Positions 36,501 to 45,819 are shown, numbered from the stretch's first letter. The stretch: DNA of 64,000 nt from Minwuia thermotolerans (GCF_002924445.1 NZ_PIGG01000022.1:1-64000), one strand, 5' to 3'. A program made the numbers and translations. Notes: generated by a model from the sequence alone, not told the origin.

Positions 36501-39500
36501 ATCGTCGGCGGCGGCGGCGCGGACACCATCGACGGCGGCAACGGCAACGACACGCTGGAGGGCGGCGACGGCGACGATTCGCTGACTGCGGGCAATGGCG
36601 ACGACCTGATCGCCGACGGCGCGGGCAACGACACCATCTTCGGCGGCGCCAACGAGGATACGATCGTCGGCGGCGCGGGGGGCGACGCCATCAACGGCGG
36701 CGGCGGCGTGGACCGGCTGGACTTCTCCGGTTCCGCAGCGGGCGTGAACGTGGATCTGGGCCTCGGCGTCGGGACCGGCGGCGACGCGCAGGGCGACAGC
36801 TATGTCAACATCGAGGACGTGGTGGGCACCGCCTTCGCCGACACGGTCGTCGGCTCCAACGCGGCCAACAAGCTGTTCGGCCTGGCGGGTGCGGATTCGA
36901 TCAGTGGCGCCGGTGATGCCGACCGCATTTTCGGCGGCGACGACAACGATACGCTCTCTGGCAACGACGGTTCGGACGTGATCCTGGCCGACGCCGGCGC
37001 CGACCGCCTGTTTGGCGGCGACGCCGGTGACATCCTGAAGGGCGGCCTGGGCAACGACACCATGAACGGCGACGCCGGCGATGACCGCCTGGAGGGCGGC
37101 GACGGCGACGACACTGCCTTCGGCGGCGCGGACAACGACACACTCGACGGCGCCGCCGGCGCGGACGGCCTGAACGGCGAGGCGGGCGACGACGTCATCC
37201 TGGGTGGCGCCGGTGTCGACAACCTGCTCGGTTCGACGGGCAACGACCGCATTTTCGGCGGCGACGACGACGATTCCATCCGTGGCGGCGACGACAACGA
37301 TTCCGTTCTGGGCGACGCGGGCAACGACACTGTCCGCGGTGAACTGGGCGACGACCTGGTGCGTGGCGGCGCGGGCGCGGACGTGGTCGACGGCGACGCG
37401 GGCGACGACACCATGTTCGGCGACAGCGGCAACGACACGCTGACCGGCGACGAGGGCAATGACGTTCTGGATGGCGGCGATGACGACGACATCGTCTCCG
37501 GCCTGGCCGACAACGACACCTTGCGCGGCGGCGCGGGCAATGACGTGGTCAATGGCGGCGACGGGTCCGACCAGGCCCTGGGCGGATTGGGCAACGACAC
37601 GGTGCTCGGCGGCGCCGGCAATGACGCCGTCCTGGGCGAGAGTGGCGACGATCAGGTGCAGGGCGATGACGGCGACGACACCGTCAGCGGCGGCGCCGGC
37701 AACGACACGCTGAACGGCAATCTGGGTCTCGACCTGCTGAAGGGCGGGACGGGCGACGATTCGGCCATCGGAGGCGGCGGGGCCGACAAGATCCTGGGCG
37801 AGGATGGCGTCGACACCCTGCTGGGCGACGCGGGCGACGACACGATCTTCGGTGGCGCGGACGGCGATTTGCTGTTCGGCGGCGCCGACAACGACATCGT
37901 GCTGGGCGAGGCCGGGTCGGACACGCTGACCGGCGACCTGGGCGATGACACGCTGTCCGGCGGCGCCGGCGACGACGTGCTGCTGGGCGACGGCGGCGCG
38001 GATGTCATGAACGGCAATGACGGCGTCGACACGGTCGACTATTCCGCTGCCGGCGGCGCGCTGACGGTCAACCTGACGACCGGCATCGGCGACCGTTCCG
38101 ACGCGACCGGCGACTTCTACGCCAATATCGAGAATGTCATCGGCGGCTTCGATAACGACATCATTACCGGCAACGTGCTGCAGAACTCGCTGGTCGGCGG
38201 CGGCGGCAACGACCTGATCTCGGCTGCGGCCGGGGACGACACGATCCGCGGCGGGCTGGGCGACGACAGCCTGGAGGGCGGCGCAGGCGCCGACATCCTC
38301 GACGGCGGCGACGGCAATGATTCCGCCGACTATCGCGGCTCCAGCGCCGCGGTGAACGTGGACATCGCGCTCGGCGTCGCGACCGGCGGCCACGCCGCAG
38401 GCGACACGCTGATCTCCATCGAGAGTGCGGTCGGCACCAACGGTTTCGGCGATACGCTGACCGGCGACGCCAGCGCCAACAAGCTGGAAGGGCTGGGCGG
38501 CGACGATGTGCTGATCGGCAATGACGGCGACGACACCCTGGAAGGCGCGGGCGGCAATGACAGCCTGGACGGCGGTCTGGGCGCGGATGCGATCCTGGCC
38601 GGCAATGGCAATGACACCCTGGTCGGCGGCGCGGGCGGCGATTCGCTCGACGCCGGCGAGGGCAACGACGTCGTGAGCGACGGCGCCGGCGACGACACGG
38701 TCCGCGCAGGTCTGGGCAATGACACGGTGTTCGCCGCGGCCGGCGCGGACGACCTGGACGGCGGCGACGGCATCGATCTGATCGACTATTCGGGCTCGGC
38801 CGCCGGCGTCACGGTCGACATGTCCGGCGGCGTCGGCGCCGGCGGCGATGCCCAGGGCGACACCGTCGTGGCGTTCGAAAACCTGATCGGCTCGAACTTC
38901 GACGATGTCGTCACCGGCAACGCCTCCGACAATCAGATCTTCGGCCTGGATGGCGCGGACAATCTGAGCGGCGCGGATGGTAACGACACGCTGGATGGCG
39001 GCGCCGACAACGACACACTGTCGGGCGCGGCCGGCGCGGACCAGATCGACGGCGGCGACGGCGCCGACCAGATCTTCGGCGGCGATGGCGCGGACACGCT
39101 GACCGGGGGGCTGGGCAACGATACGCTGCAGGGCCAGATCGGCGCCGATCTGCTGCTGGGCGACGAGGGTGCGGATCTCATTGTCGGCGGCGCGGACAAT
39201 GACACCGCCAATGGCGGCGCGGGCGCCGACACGATCACCGGCGACGGCGGCGATGACAACCTGAACGGCGGCGACGACGACGATCAGTTGAACGGCGGCG
39301 ACGGCCTCGACACCTTGCTGGGCGGCGCGGGGGCGGACTCGCTCCTCGGCGGGCTCGGCAACGACAGCCTGTTCGGCGGCGACGGCGACGACACGCTGCG
39401 CGGCGAGGATGGCGACGACCGCATCGACGGCGGCGAAGGCGCGGATGTTCTGGACGGTGGCGTTGGCGCGGATTCGGTCACGGGCGGTGCCGGAGCCGAC

Positions 39501-42500
39501 ACCATGCTGGGGGACGCCGGCGACGACACGCTGCGTGGCGGGTTGGACAATGACAGCATCGCCGGCGGCGGCGGCATCGACCGCCTGTTCGGCGAGGATG
39601 GCGACGACACGCTGATCGGCAATGACGGCGCGGATACCTTGGACGGCGGGACCGGCAATGATTCCCTGGATGGCGGCATCGGCAATGACGTGCTGGACGC
39701 CGATGGCGGCTTCGACACGGTGCGCGGCGGCGACGGCAACGACCTGATCCGCACCGGCGACGATGACGACCAGGCCTTCGGCGATGCGGGCGACGACACC
39801 ATCGAGGCCGGCGCGGGCGCGGACAGTATTCTGGGCGGCGCGGGTGACGATCGCATCACCGGCGGCGATGGCGACGACACGCTGCTCGGCGAGGACGGCC
39901 TGGACACGATCATCGGCGGGGCTGGCGCAGATTCCGTCAATGGCGGGCTGGACGCTGACCTGATCACGACCGACACCGGCGCGGACACGGTGGTCGGCGG
40001 CGACGGCGACGACACGGTGAATGCCGGCGACGAGGACGACTTCGTTCAGGGCGGCGAGGGTGCAGATTCGCTGAACGGCGGCTGTCACAACGACACGCTG
40101 GAAGGCAACAACGGCGCGGACACGCTGCTGGGCGACCATGGCGACGACGTCATCGACGGTGGCGCGGATGCCGACTTCATCGACGCCGGCGAAGGCTTCG
40201 ACAGTGTGCTGGGCGGCACCGGCAACGACACGATCCTGGGCGGCTTCGACAACGACACCTTGCGCGGCCAGGGCGGCGACGACTCCATCGTCGGCGGCAC
40301 CGGCGACGACCTGTTCGAGGGCGGCAACGGCGCGGACACCATGCGCGGCGGCCTCGGCAACGACACGCTGACCTATGAGAACTCGGCTGCGAGCGTGGTT
40401 GTCGACCTCGATAGCGGTTTCGCCAATGGCGGCGAGGCGACGGGCGACATCTTCGACCGGATCGAGAACCTCATCGGTTCGGCTTTCGACGACATCCTGC
40501 GCGGCGACGGCTTCGACAACCTGCTCTCGGGCCTGCTGGGCGACGACCTGATCGAAGGCCGCGCCGGCGCGGACACGCTGGACGGCGGCCTGGGCAATGA
40601 CACGATCTCCTACGCCGGCTCCTCGGCGGCGGTGAGTGTGAACATCGCGCTCAACACCGCTTCCGGCGGCCACGCGGCGGGCGACCAGATCGCGGCTTTC
40701 GAGAACATCACCGGCTCGGACTTCAACGATACGCTGACCGGCACGGCCGGCGCCAACATCCTGCTGGGCGGGATCGGGGCCGATATCATCACCGCCGGCG
40801 ACGGCAACGACACGCTGGGCGGCAATGCGGGCAATGACACGCTTGACGCCGGCGACGGCGACGACCTGCTGTTCGTCGGCCAGGGCGCGGACTCGGTAAC
40901 CGGCGGCGCGGGGTCGGATACGGTCGACTTTTCCGGCGAGACGTCGGGCGTCAGCTTCGACCTCTCCAACGGCGGCGACGATACGGTTTCCGGCATCGAG
41001 CAGGTGATCGGCTCGGCCTTCGCCGACACGCTGACCGGCAGTTCGACGGGCGATACCCTGTTCGGCGGCGCTGGCGCAGACAGCATTGCCGCCGGCGACG
41101 GCGACGATACGGTCGACGCCGGAATCGGCGCCGACACGGTCGCCGGGGGTGCAGGCGCAAACGTGCTCGACGGCGGCGCGGGGCTGGACCTGCTGGACTT
41201 CTCCGGCGAGGCGGGTCCGGTCGACTTCGACACCGCGGATACGCTGGCCGGCGACGATACGGTCTCGAACTTCGAAGGCGCCATCGGCACAGCGGCGAAT
41301 GACACGCTCACCGGCGGCGCGGCAGCCAACCGTTTCTTCGGCGGCGACGGCGCGGACACCATCTCGGCCGGCGGCGGCGACGACTTCCTGACCGGAGACG
41401 GCGGGGCGGACACGCTCGAGGGCGGCGACGGGGCCGATACGCTGGGCGGCGGCACCGGCGATGACACGCTGATCGGCGGTCTGGGCGACGATTTCATGGA
41501 CGGCGGCGCGGGCGACGACCGCTTCGTCATCGCCGACGGAGACGGCAAGGACACCATCGGCAACTTCACGCCGGGCGCGGGGACCATCGACGTGATCGAC
41601 GTCCAGGGCGTCTCGGCGCTGAACGACTTCGCCGACGTGCTGGCGAACGCCACCGACGACGGCGCGGACACGACGATAGACCTGGGCGGCGGCAACAGCC
41701 TGGTCCTGACCGGGGTGCTTGTCGGCCAGCTCGACGCGGATGACTTCGAATTCGGCGGCCCGAGCATCATCCAGGGGACCAATGGCGACGACATCCCGCT
41801 GAACGGGACGGCCGGCAACGACATCATCCAGGGACTCGACGGCAACGATTTCATTGTCGCCGGGGACGGCAACGACTCCGTCGACGGCGGTCTGCTCAAC
41901 GACACGCTCCGCGGCGGAGCGGGCGCCGACAGCCTGGAGGGCAATTCGGGTGAGGACTGTGCCGACTACTCGACCTCCGGCGCGGCGGTCGAAATCGATC
42001 TCGGTCTGGGCGTGGCCAATGGCGGCGACGCCACGGGGGACACGCTGACCGCGATCGAGGGCGCCATCGGTTCCGCGTTCGCCGACACGCTGACAGGCGA
42101 CACGCTGGACAACCACTTCTTTGGCCTGGACGGCGCGGACAGCATCGCCGGGGGGGACGGGGCGGACACGCTGGATGGCGGCGACGGCGACGACACCGTC
42201 GACGGCGGCGCGGACGACGACCTGATCGATGGCGGTTCCGGCTTCGACAGCCTGACCGGCGGGGACGGCAACGACACGATCAATGGTGGCGCGGATGACG
42301 ACACCATCGACGGCGGCGTCGATCTCGGCGCCGACAGCCTGAACGGCGGCGCGGGCGCGGACTCCATCGATGGCAATGGCGGCAGTGACACGCTGATCGG
42401 CGCGGCCGGGGCCGACACGCTGAACGGCGGCGACGGCGCCGACAGCCTGAATGGCGGCGACGATGACGATCTGCTGGTCGGCGGCGCGGGCGACGACACG

Positions 42501-43322
42501 ATCTCCGCCGGGGCCGGCAACGACACCATCGACGCCGGCGACGGCGACGACCGCGTGCTGGGCGGCTCCGAAGACGAGACCATCGACGGCGGCCTCGGGA
42601 ACGACACGCTGCGCGGCCAGTTCGGCGACGACACGATCAACGGCGATGGCGGCGACGACCTGGTCCTGGGCGGCGGCAATCTGGACCTCCTGTTCGGCGG
42701 CGCCGGCAACGACACGATCAATGGCGACGATCCGGCGCTCGACACGCTGGTCGGCTTCGACACGATCTTCGGCGGCATCGGCGACGATCAGCTGAACGGC
42801 GCCGGCGGGCAGGACGTGCTGTTCGGCGAGGAGGACAACGACTCGCTGCTGGGCGGGCTGGACAACGACAGCCTGGAGGGCGGCGACGGCCTCGACACGG
42901 TGCGCGGCGAGGACGGCGACGACACGGTGCTGGGCAATGCGGGCGACGACGTGGTCGACGGTGGTCTCGGGAACGACCAGCTCTTCGGCGGCACGGGCGA
43001 CGACAGCATGTTCGGCGATGACGGCAACGATACGCTGAACGGCGGCTCCGGCGGCGGCGACAATGACACCCTGGCCGGCGAGGTCGGCGACGACCTGTTC
43101 ATCTTCGACAACGATCTCTGGGGCGACGACGTGATCGAGGACTTCACCGCCGGCGCGGGCACGGAGGACGTGATCGATCTGTCGGCGCTGGGCATCGGCT
43201 TCGGCGATCTGTCGATCCAGCAGACCGGCGGCGACACGGTGATCATCTTCAACGGGCAGTCGATCACCCTGCAGGGCGTGGTCTCGACGGCGCTCGACGA
43301 AACCGACGACTTCACCTTCTGA
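33525..43322 (+). CDS. Giant RTX (hemolysin-type calcium-binding) repeat protein
   Basis: A 3265-residue, strongly acidic, Gly/Asp-rich protein with almost no Cys or Lys. From about residue 40 to 3185 it is built of GGxGxDxLx/U nonapeptides that fold as calcium-filled parallel beta-rolls; I estimate roughly 250-300 repeats from length. Twelve recurring spacer modules (DYSGS..GVTVDLGLG..GGDA.GDTL..IE..IG) interrupt the rolls. No protease, lipase, adhesin or toxin domain was found. The end (3188-3265) is a C-terminal cap of the kind that carries a type I secretion signal; a second cap of the same type lies internally at 2663-2745. No ABC exporter, membrane-fusion or TolC gene is in the window. 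Likely secreted or S-layer-like; the role is inferred. Confidence 0.93.
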   Translation: MSLLCELLRIDARARLTFVNETGTSGGDVLIGSPLDDTLSGLGGDDTIQGNDGNDLLTGGADNDFVTGNAGDDTFVGGLGDDTYLGGADLNQVDYSAQVAPVTVDLGLGLASGAGIGADTLDAIQNVIGGAGGDTISGNASGNFIDGRDGDDSLSGGDGLDTLFGGAGADTLDGGTGGDLINAGEGGDLVSGGDGLDTVFGKDGDDTIDGGAGADSLAGEIGDDSIDGGADSDEIAGGAGQDTLNGQDGNDILVGGGDDDTLLGEAGFDRLFGQTGADVLFGGSENDLLDGGSGDDLLDAGDGDDLVRSREGSDTVFAGLGNDIVFGGQGGDSLAGGDGADTLRGDLGSDTIGGADTLEGGDGDDDIQGGRGNDLISATGGANRMFGQEGADTLSGGVDADTLVGGEADDTLDGGEGDDRVVGDDGDDLAAGGLGNDEVAGGQGADTLTGGDGIDTVRGGADNDSISGGAGADLLEGGSENDTVAGDGGNDTMLGDSGDDLLDGGAGADSMFGGSGVDTLLGGDDGDTIVGGFGGDSVDGEAGNDFVSGEQGNDRVFGGIGDDTVAGNEGDDTLFGGDGADSVLGGDGDDSTEGGIGADTIRGGLGADRILGQDGNDSLNGDLGDDTVLGGLGNDSIHGEAGRDQLFGEAGADTIRGLDDNDLIRGGDDADLLFGNDGKDTVKGDDGDDAIDGGGGIDQLFGGVGNDTILGNTGSDTVDGGLGDDSLSGNAGNDIIRGREGGDSLFGGTESDILEGGEGSDSLDGGSDDDVLRGGDDADTLLGQGGNDIVNGDGGNDLLFGGSGNDDMRGGLGDDTLIGASGADRMAGGAGIDVADYSGSAAGVTVNLNNGKGERSDAEGDELRRIENVIGTSQVDTLQGNADANVLDGGAGADNLIGLGGDDTLLGGLDNDTLKGGAGADSLDGGAGIDVADYSGSAGPISVDIGLGLATGGDADGDTLTAIEGAIGTTTDDTLIGDAGANFFQGGIGQDSIVGGGGADTIDGGNGNDTLEGGDGDDSLTAGNGDDLIADGAGNDTIFGGANEDTIVGGAGGDAINGGGGVDRLDFSGSAAGVNVDLGLGVGTGGDAQGDSYVNIEDVVGTAFADTVVGSNAANKLFGLAGADSISGAGDADRIFGGDDNDTLSGNDGSDVILADAGADRLFGGDAGDILKGGLGNDTMNGDAGDDRLEGGDGDDTAFGGADNDTLDGAAGADGLNGEAGDDVILGGAGVDNLLGSTGNDRIFGGDDDDSIRGGDDNDSVLGDAGNDTVRGELGDDLVRGGAGADVVDGDAGDDTMFGDSGNDTLTGDEGNDVLDGGDDDDIVSGLADNDTLRGGAGNDVVNGGDGSDQALGGLGNDTVLGGAGNDAVLGESGDDQVQGDDGDDTVSGGAGNDTLNGNLGLDLLKGGTGDDSAIGGGGADKILGEDGVDTLLGDAGDDTIFGGADGDLLFGGADNDIVLGEAGSDTLTGDLGDDTLSGGAGDDVLLGDGGADVMNGNDGVDTVDYSAAGGALTVNLTTGIGDRSDATGDFYANIENVIGGFDNDIITGNVLQNSLVGGGGNDLISAAAGDDTIRGGLGDDSLEGGAGADILDGGDGNDSADYRGSSAAVNVDIALGVATGGHAAGDTLISIESAVGTNGFGDTLTGDASANKLEGLGGDDVLIGNDGDDTLEGAGGNDSLDGGLGADAILAGNGNDTLVGGAGGDSLDAGEGNDVVSDGAGDDTVRAGLGNDTVFAAAGADDLDGGDGIDLIDYSGSAAGVTVDMSGGVGAGGDAQGDTVVAFENLIGSNFDDVVTGNASDNQIFGLDGADNLSGADGNDTLDGGADNDTLSGAAGADQIDGGDGADQIFGGDGADTLTGGLGNDTLQGQIGADLLLGDEGADLIVGGADNDTANGGAGADTITGDGGDDNLNGGDDDDQLNGGDGLDTLLGGAGADSLLGGLGNDSLFGGDGDDTLRGEDGDDRIDGGEGADVLDGGVGADSVTGGAGADTMLGDAGDDTLRGGLDNDSIAGGGGIDRLFGEDGDDTLIGNDGADTLDGGTGNDSLDGGIGNDVLDADGGFDTVRGGDGNDLIRTGDDDDQAFGDAGDDTIEAGAGADSILGGAGDDRITGGDGDDTLLGEDGLDTIIGGAGADSVNGGLDADLITTDTGADTVVGGDGDDTVNAGDEDDFVQGGEGADSLNGGCHNDTLEGNNGADTLLGDHGDDVIDGGADADFIDAGEGFDSVLGGTGNDTILGGFDNDTLRGQGGDDSIVGGTGDDLFEGGNGADTMRGGLGNDTLTYENSAASVVVDLDSGFANGGEATGDIFDRIENLIGSAFDDILRGDGFDNLLSGLLGDDLIEGRAGADTLDGGLGNDTISYAGSSAAVSVNIALNTASGGHAAGDQIAAFENITGSDFNDTLTGTAGANILLGGIGADIITAGDGNDTLGGNAGNDTLDAGDGDDLLFVGQGADSVTGGAGSDTVDFSGETSGVSFDLSNGGDDTVSGIEQVIGSAFADTLTGSSTGDTLFGGAGADSIAAGDGDDTVDAGIGADTVAGGAGANVLDGGAGLDLLDFSGEAGPVDFDTADTLAGDDTVSNFEGAIGTAANDTLTGGAAANRFFGGDGADTISAGGGDDFLTGDGGADTLEGGDGADTLGGGTGDDTLIGGLGDDFMDGGAGDDRFVIADGDGKDTIGNFTPGAGTIDVIDVQGVSALNDFADVLANATDDGADTTIDLGGGNSLVLTGVLVGQLDADDFEFGGPSIIQGTNGDDIPLNGTAGNDIIQGLDGNDFIVAGDGNDSVDGGLLNDTLRGGAGADSLEGNSGEDCADYSTSGAAVEIDLGLGVANGGDATGDTLTAIEGAIGSAFADTLTGDTLDNHFFGLDGADSIAGGDGADTLDGGDGDDTVDGGADDDLIDGGSGFDSLTGGDGNDTINGGADDDTIDGGVDLGADSLNGGAGADSIDGNGGSDTLIGAAGADTLNGGDGADSLNGGDDDDLLVGGAGDDTISAGAGNDTIDAGDGDDRVLGGSEDETIDGGLGNDTLRGQFGDDTINGDGGDDLVLGGGNLDLLFGGAGNDTINGDDPALDTLVGFDTIFGGIGDDQLNGAGGQDVLFGEEDNDSLLGGLDNDSLEGGDGLDTVRGEDGDDTVLGNAGDDVVDGGLGNDQLFGGTGDDSMFGDDGNDTLNGGSGGGDNDTLAGEVGDDLFIFDNDLWGDDVIEDFTAGAGTEDVIDLSALGIGFGDLSIQQTGGDTVIIFNGQSITLQGVVSTALDETDDFTF
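33640..43080 (+). repeat. 27-bp tandem repeats encoding RTX nonapeptides
   Basis: The coding DNA is a degenerate tandem array with a 27-bp period (nine codons), shown by regular recurrence of GGCGACGAC, GGCGGC and AACGAC blocks. Arrays are interrupted at about 33.80, 36.02, 36.31, 36.71, 38.03, 38.32, 38.77, 40.36, 40.60, 40.92, 41.18 and 41.95 kb by spacer modules. The absence of stop-forming codons in this repeat opens very long false frames on both strands. Confidence 0.9.
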
Positions 43323-43346
43323 CCGTCAGGGGAATGCGGCGAAGAA

Positions 43347-43378
43347 AAAGGGCGGCCGCCCGGAAGCGGCCGCCCTTT
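43347..43378 (+). terminator. Bidirectional rho-independent terminator
   Basis: A perfect 13-bp stem (AAAGGGCGGCCGC / GCGGCCGCCCTTT) with a 6-base loop, 24 bp after the RTX stop. A T-run follows on the plus strand and a longer T-rich run on the minus strand, so it can end both the RTX gene and the convergent SDR gene. Confidence 0.92.
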
Positions 43379-43407
43379 GTTCGTCGGGGCGTCTCTGGCG
43401 CCTGCCG

Positions 43408-44184
43408 TCAGCCGCCCGAGATGGTCACACCGCCGTCGACGGCGATGGTCTGACCCGTGAGGAAGCTGCCTTCCTTCGAGGCCATGTAGACGGCGAGACC
43501 GGCGATCTCCTCGGGCTGGCCGATGCGGTTCAGCGGAGCCTGGGCCTCGGAGCGGGCGCGGAACTCCGGATCCTCCCAGAGCGCGCGGGCGAAGTCGGTC
43601 TGGATCAGGCCCGGCGCGATGGCGTTGGCGCGGATGTTCGACTTGCCGTATTCCATGGCGATGTTGCGCACCATCTGCATGTCCGCCGCCTTTGAGATGG
43701 CATAGGCGCCGAGCACGCGGGAGCCGCGCAGGCCGCCGATCGACGAGACGATGATGATGGTCCCGTCCTTGCGCTCGATCATCTCCGGCAGCACCAGGTT
43801 GGCCAGCCAGTGATTGGACTTGATGTTGACGTCCATGATCTTGTCGAAGGCCGTGTCCGGAATTTCCAGCGAGGAACCGTAGAACGGGTTGACCGCGGCG
43901 TTGCAGACCAGCACGTCGACCTTGTCGAAGGCCTTGCGGGTCTCCTCGACCAGCATCTCGAGCTGTTCCTTGTAGGAGATGTTGCACGGAATGCCGACGG
44001 CGCGGCCGCCATGGGCGGCGTGGTTGTCGTTGATATCCTGCGTCACCGCCTCGACGGCATCCGCCTTGCGGCTGGAGACGACCACATTGGCCCCCTGCTT
44101 CGCAAAGGCCTCCGCGATGGCCTTGCCGATACCCTTGGTCGAACCGGTGACGATCGCGGTTTTGCCGCGCAGGTCGAACATCAT
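43408..44184 (-). CDS. Short-chain dehydrogenase/reductase (SDR)
   Basis: A 258-residue classical SDR. The nucleotide-binding TGSTKGIG is at 13-20, NAAV at 95-98, and the catalytic set is Ser148, Tyr161 and Lys165 (spaced as expected). The C-terminal GQTIAVDGGVTISGG is typical. Glucose dehydrogenase- or 3-oxoacyl-reductase-like activity is likely, with NADP(H) suggested by the SSRK segment after the first strand. The substrate cannot be assigned. Confidence 0.92.
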   Translation of the reverse strand: MMFDLRGKTAIVTGSTKGIGKAIAEAFAKQGANVVVSSRKADAVEAVTQDINDNHAAHGGRAVGIPCNISYKEQLEMLVEETRKAFDKVDVLVCNAAVNPFYGSSLEIPDTAFDKIMDVNIKSNHWLANLVLPEMIERKDGTIIIVSSIGGLRGSRVLGAYAISKAADMQMVRNIAMEYGKSNIRANAIAPGLIQTDFARALWEDPEFRARSEAQAPLNRIGQPEEIAGLAVYMASKEGSFLTGQTIAVDGGVTISGG

Positions 44185-44228
44185 GCGCTAACCCCTCCCT
44201 CTGGATGCGTTTCTTGTCAGATGAGTGC

Positions 44229-45218
44229 CTAGATCAGCCCGCCCAGCGGCGAGGACGGATCGGCATATTTCTTCTTCGGCATGCGACCGGCGAGATAGGC
44301 CATGCGGCCGGCCTCGACAGCGGCCTTCATGGCCCGGGCCATCAGGATCGGATCCCTGGCCTCGGCGATGGCGGTGTTCATCAACACGCCGTCGCAGCCC
44401 AGCTCCATGGCGATGGCCGCGTCGGAGGCCGTACCGACGCCGGCGTCGACCAGCACCGGCACATTGGCCTGTTCGATGATCAGTCGGATGTTGACCGGGT
44501 TCTGGATACCCAGGCCGGAGCCGATCGGCGCGCCCAGGGGCATGATCGCACAGCAGCCCATTTCCTCCAGCCGCTTCGCCTGGATCGGGTCGTCGGAGCA
44601 GTAGACCATGACCTGGAAGCCTTCCTTGAGCAGCATCTCGGCCGCGCGGACGGTTTCAGGCATGTCGGGGTAGAGCGTCTTCTGGTCCCCCAGAACCTCC
44701 AGCTTGACCAGGTCCCAGCCGCCGGCCTCGCGCGCCAGGCGGAGCGTGCGCACGGCGTCCTCCGCGGTGAAGCAGCCGGCGGTGTTGGGCAGGAAAGTGT
44801 ATTTCTTCGGGTCGATGAAATCCACCAGCATGGGCTTGTCCGGATCGGTGAGGTTCACCCGGCGGACCGCGACGGTGATGATCTCCGCGCCCGAGGCTTC
44901 GAGGGCGCGGGCGTTCTGCTCGTAGTCCTTGTACTTGCCCGTGCCGACCAGCAGACGCGAGGTGAAGGTGCGGCCGGCGACGGTGAAGCTGTCTTCGTCG
45001 CGCCGGCTGGCGGTATCGGCGCCGCCGCCGATGAAATGGACGATCTCGATCTGGTCGCCGTACTCCAGCGCCGTGCGGTGGTAGGCGGAGCGGGGCACGA
45101 TCTCCAGGTTGAGTTCGACCGCGATCTTGCGCGAATCGAGGCGCATCTGGCTCAGGAGGTCGAGGATCGTGATTCCCTCGTCGAAATCGCGCTCCTTGCC
45201 ATTGACGGTAATCCGCAT
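44229..45218 (-). CDS. thiSG: ThiS-ThiG fusion: sulfur carrier and thiazole synthase
   Basis: A 329-residue fusion. Residues 1-66 are a ThiS ubiquitin-like sulfur carrier ([10 protein letters not shown]) ending in Gly-Gly-Gly at 64-66. Residues from about 77 are ThiG, a TIM-barrel thiazole synthase ([18 protein letters not shown]) with the Schiff-base Lys172 in LVKLEVLGD. Together with a Thi glycine/tyrosine oxidase and ThiF they make the thiazole of thiamine. In separate ThiS proteins the terminal Gly-Gly must be free to become a thiocarboxylate; here it is internal. The start at 45218 matches the ThiS N-terminus; the frame continues 62 codons upstream through aroQ-overlapping DNA. No TPP riboswitch was recognised upstream. 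Confidence 0.92.
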   Translation of the reverse strand: MRITVNGKERDFDEGITILDLLSQMRLDSRKIAVELNLEIVPRSAYHRTALEYGDQIEIVHFIGGGADTASRRDEDSFTVAGRTFTSRLLVGTGKYKDYEQNARALEASGAEIITVAVRRVNLTDPDKPMLVDFIDPKKYTFLPNTAGCFTAEDAVRTLRLAREAGGWDLVKLEVLGDQKTLYPDMPETVRAAEMLLKEGFQVMVYCSDDPIQAKRLEEMGCCAIMPLGAPIGSGLGIQNPVNIRLIIEQANVPVLVDAGVGTASDAAIAMELGCDGVLMNTAIAEARDPILMARAMKAAVEAGRMAYLAGRMPKKKYADPSSPLGGLI

Positions 45219-45351
45219 CTCAGCCGTTCCACTGCGTCTTTTCTGGTGAGGCCGTCCGTGGCGCGTCCGGCGCGCAGGCGACGGTTTCCCATGATCGGTA
45301 AAGGCACTATAACCGCGCGGGCAATCAAGAAAAAAGGGGTGCGCGTCACGC

Positions 45352-45819
45352 ATGTCCGAAACCTTGCTGATACTCAACGGACCGAACCTGAACCTGCTGG
45401 GCACACGCCAGCCGGAGGTCTACGGCCGCGAGACACTGGCCGATATCGAAGGTTCCTGCAGGCAGATCGCCCAGGGCTTCGGCGTGCGCATCGATTTCCG
45501 GCAATCGAACCATGAAGGCGAACTTGTGGACTGGATCCACGAAGCCAAGGGGGGGGCGGACGGAATCATCATCAACCCGGCCGGCTACTCCCACACGTCG
45601 GTCGCGATTCTGGACGCGTTGCTGGCGGTTGAGATTCCGACCATCGAAGTCCATCTCTCCAACATTCATCAGCGGGAGGACTTCAGACACCATTCCTGGG
45701 TGTCGAAGGCCGCGAAGGGGGTGATCTGCGGCTTCGGTTCGCTAGGCTATATACTTGCGATTCAGGCGCTGACCGCTGAACTGAAGGCGGCCAAACAACA
45801 GCAGATGGCGGGTTCATGA
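45352..45819 (+). CDS. aroQ: 3-Dehydroquinate dehydratase, type II
   Basis: A 155-residue dodecameric dehydratase of the shikimate pathway. The catalytic base Tyr24 lies in the flexible loop after [18 protein letters not shown], and His101 in EVHLSN is the general acid. The gene starts an operon aroQ-accB-accC-aat; its stop overlaps the accB start by 4 bp. It is divergent from thiSG. Confidence 0.97.
   Translation: MSETLLILNGPNLNLLGTRQPEVYGRETLADIEGSCRQIAQGFGVRIDFRQSNHEGELVDWIHEAKGGADGIIINPAGYSHTSVAILDALLAVEIPTIEVHLSNIHQREDFRHHSWVSKAAKGVICGFGSLGYILAIQALTAELKAAKQQQMAGS

Noticed and set aside
34959..42116. A 2385-codon open frame on the minus strand within the RTX gene
   Set aside because: It is antisense to GGxGxDxLx codons whose repeats lack stops on the opposite strand. 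Its product (VVAVAAE... type repeats) is low-complexity and has no start signal. Several shorter false frames in the same region arise in the same way.
33640..43080. Regular short repeats that could suggest a CRISPR array
   Set aside because: The period is 27 bp, degenerate and in frame with a coding sequence; there are no constant repeats separated by unique spacers, and the plus-strand frame translates to RTX motifs.
45219..45351. TPP riboswitch upstream of thiSG
   Set aside because: The conserved CTGAGA and ACC..GATC..TAATGC.AGCG elements were looked for on the minus strand and not found.
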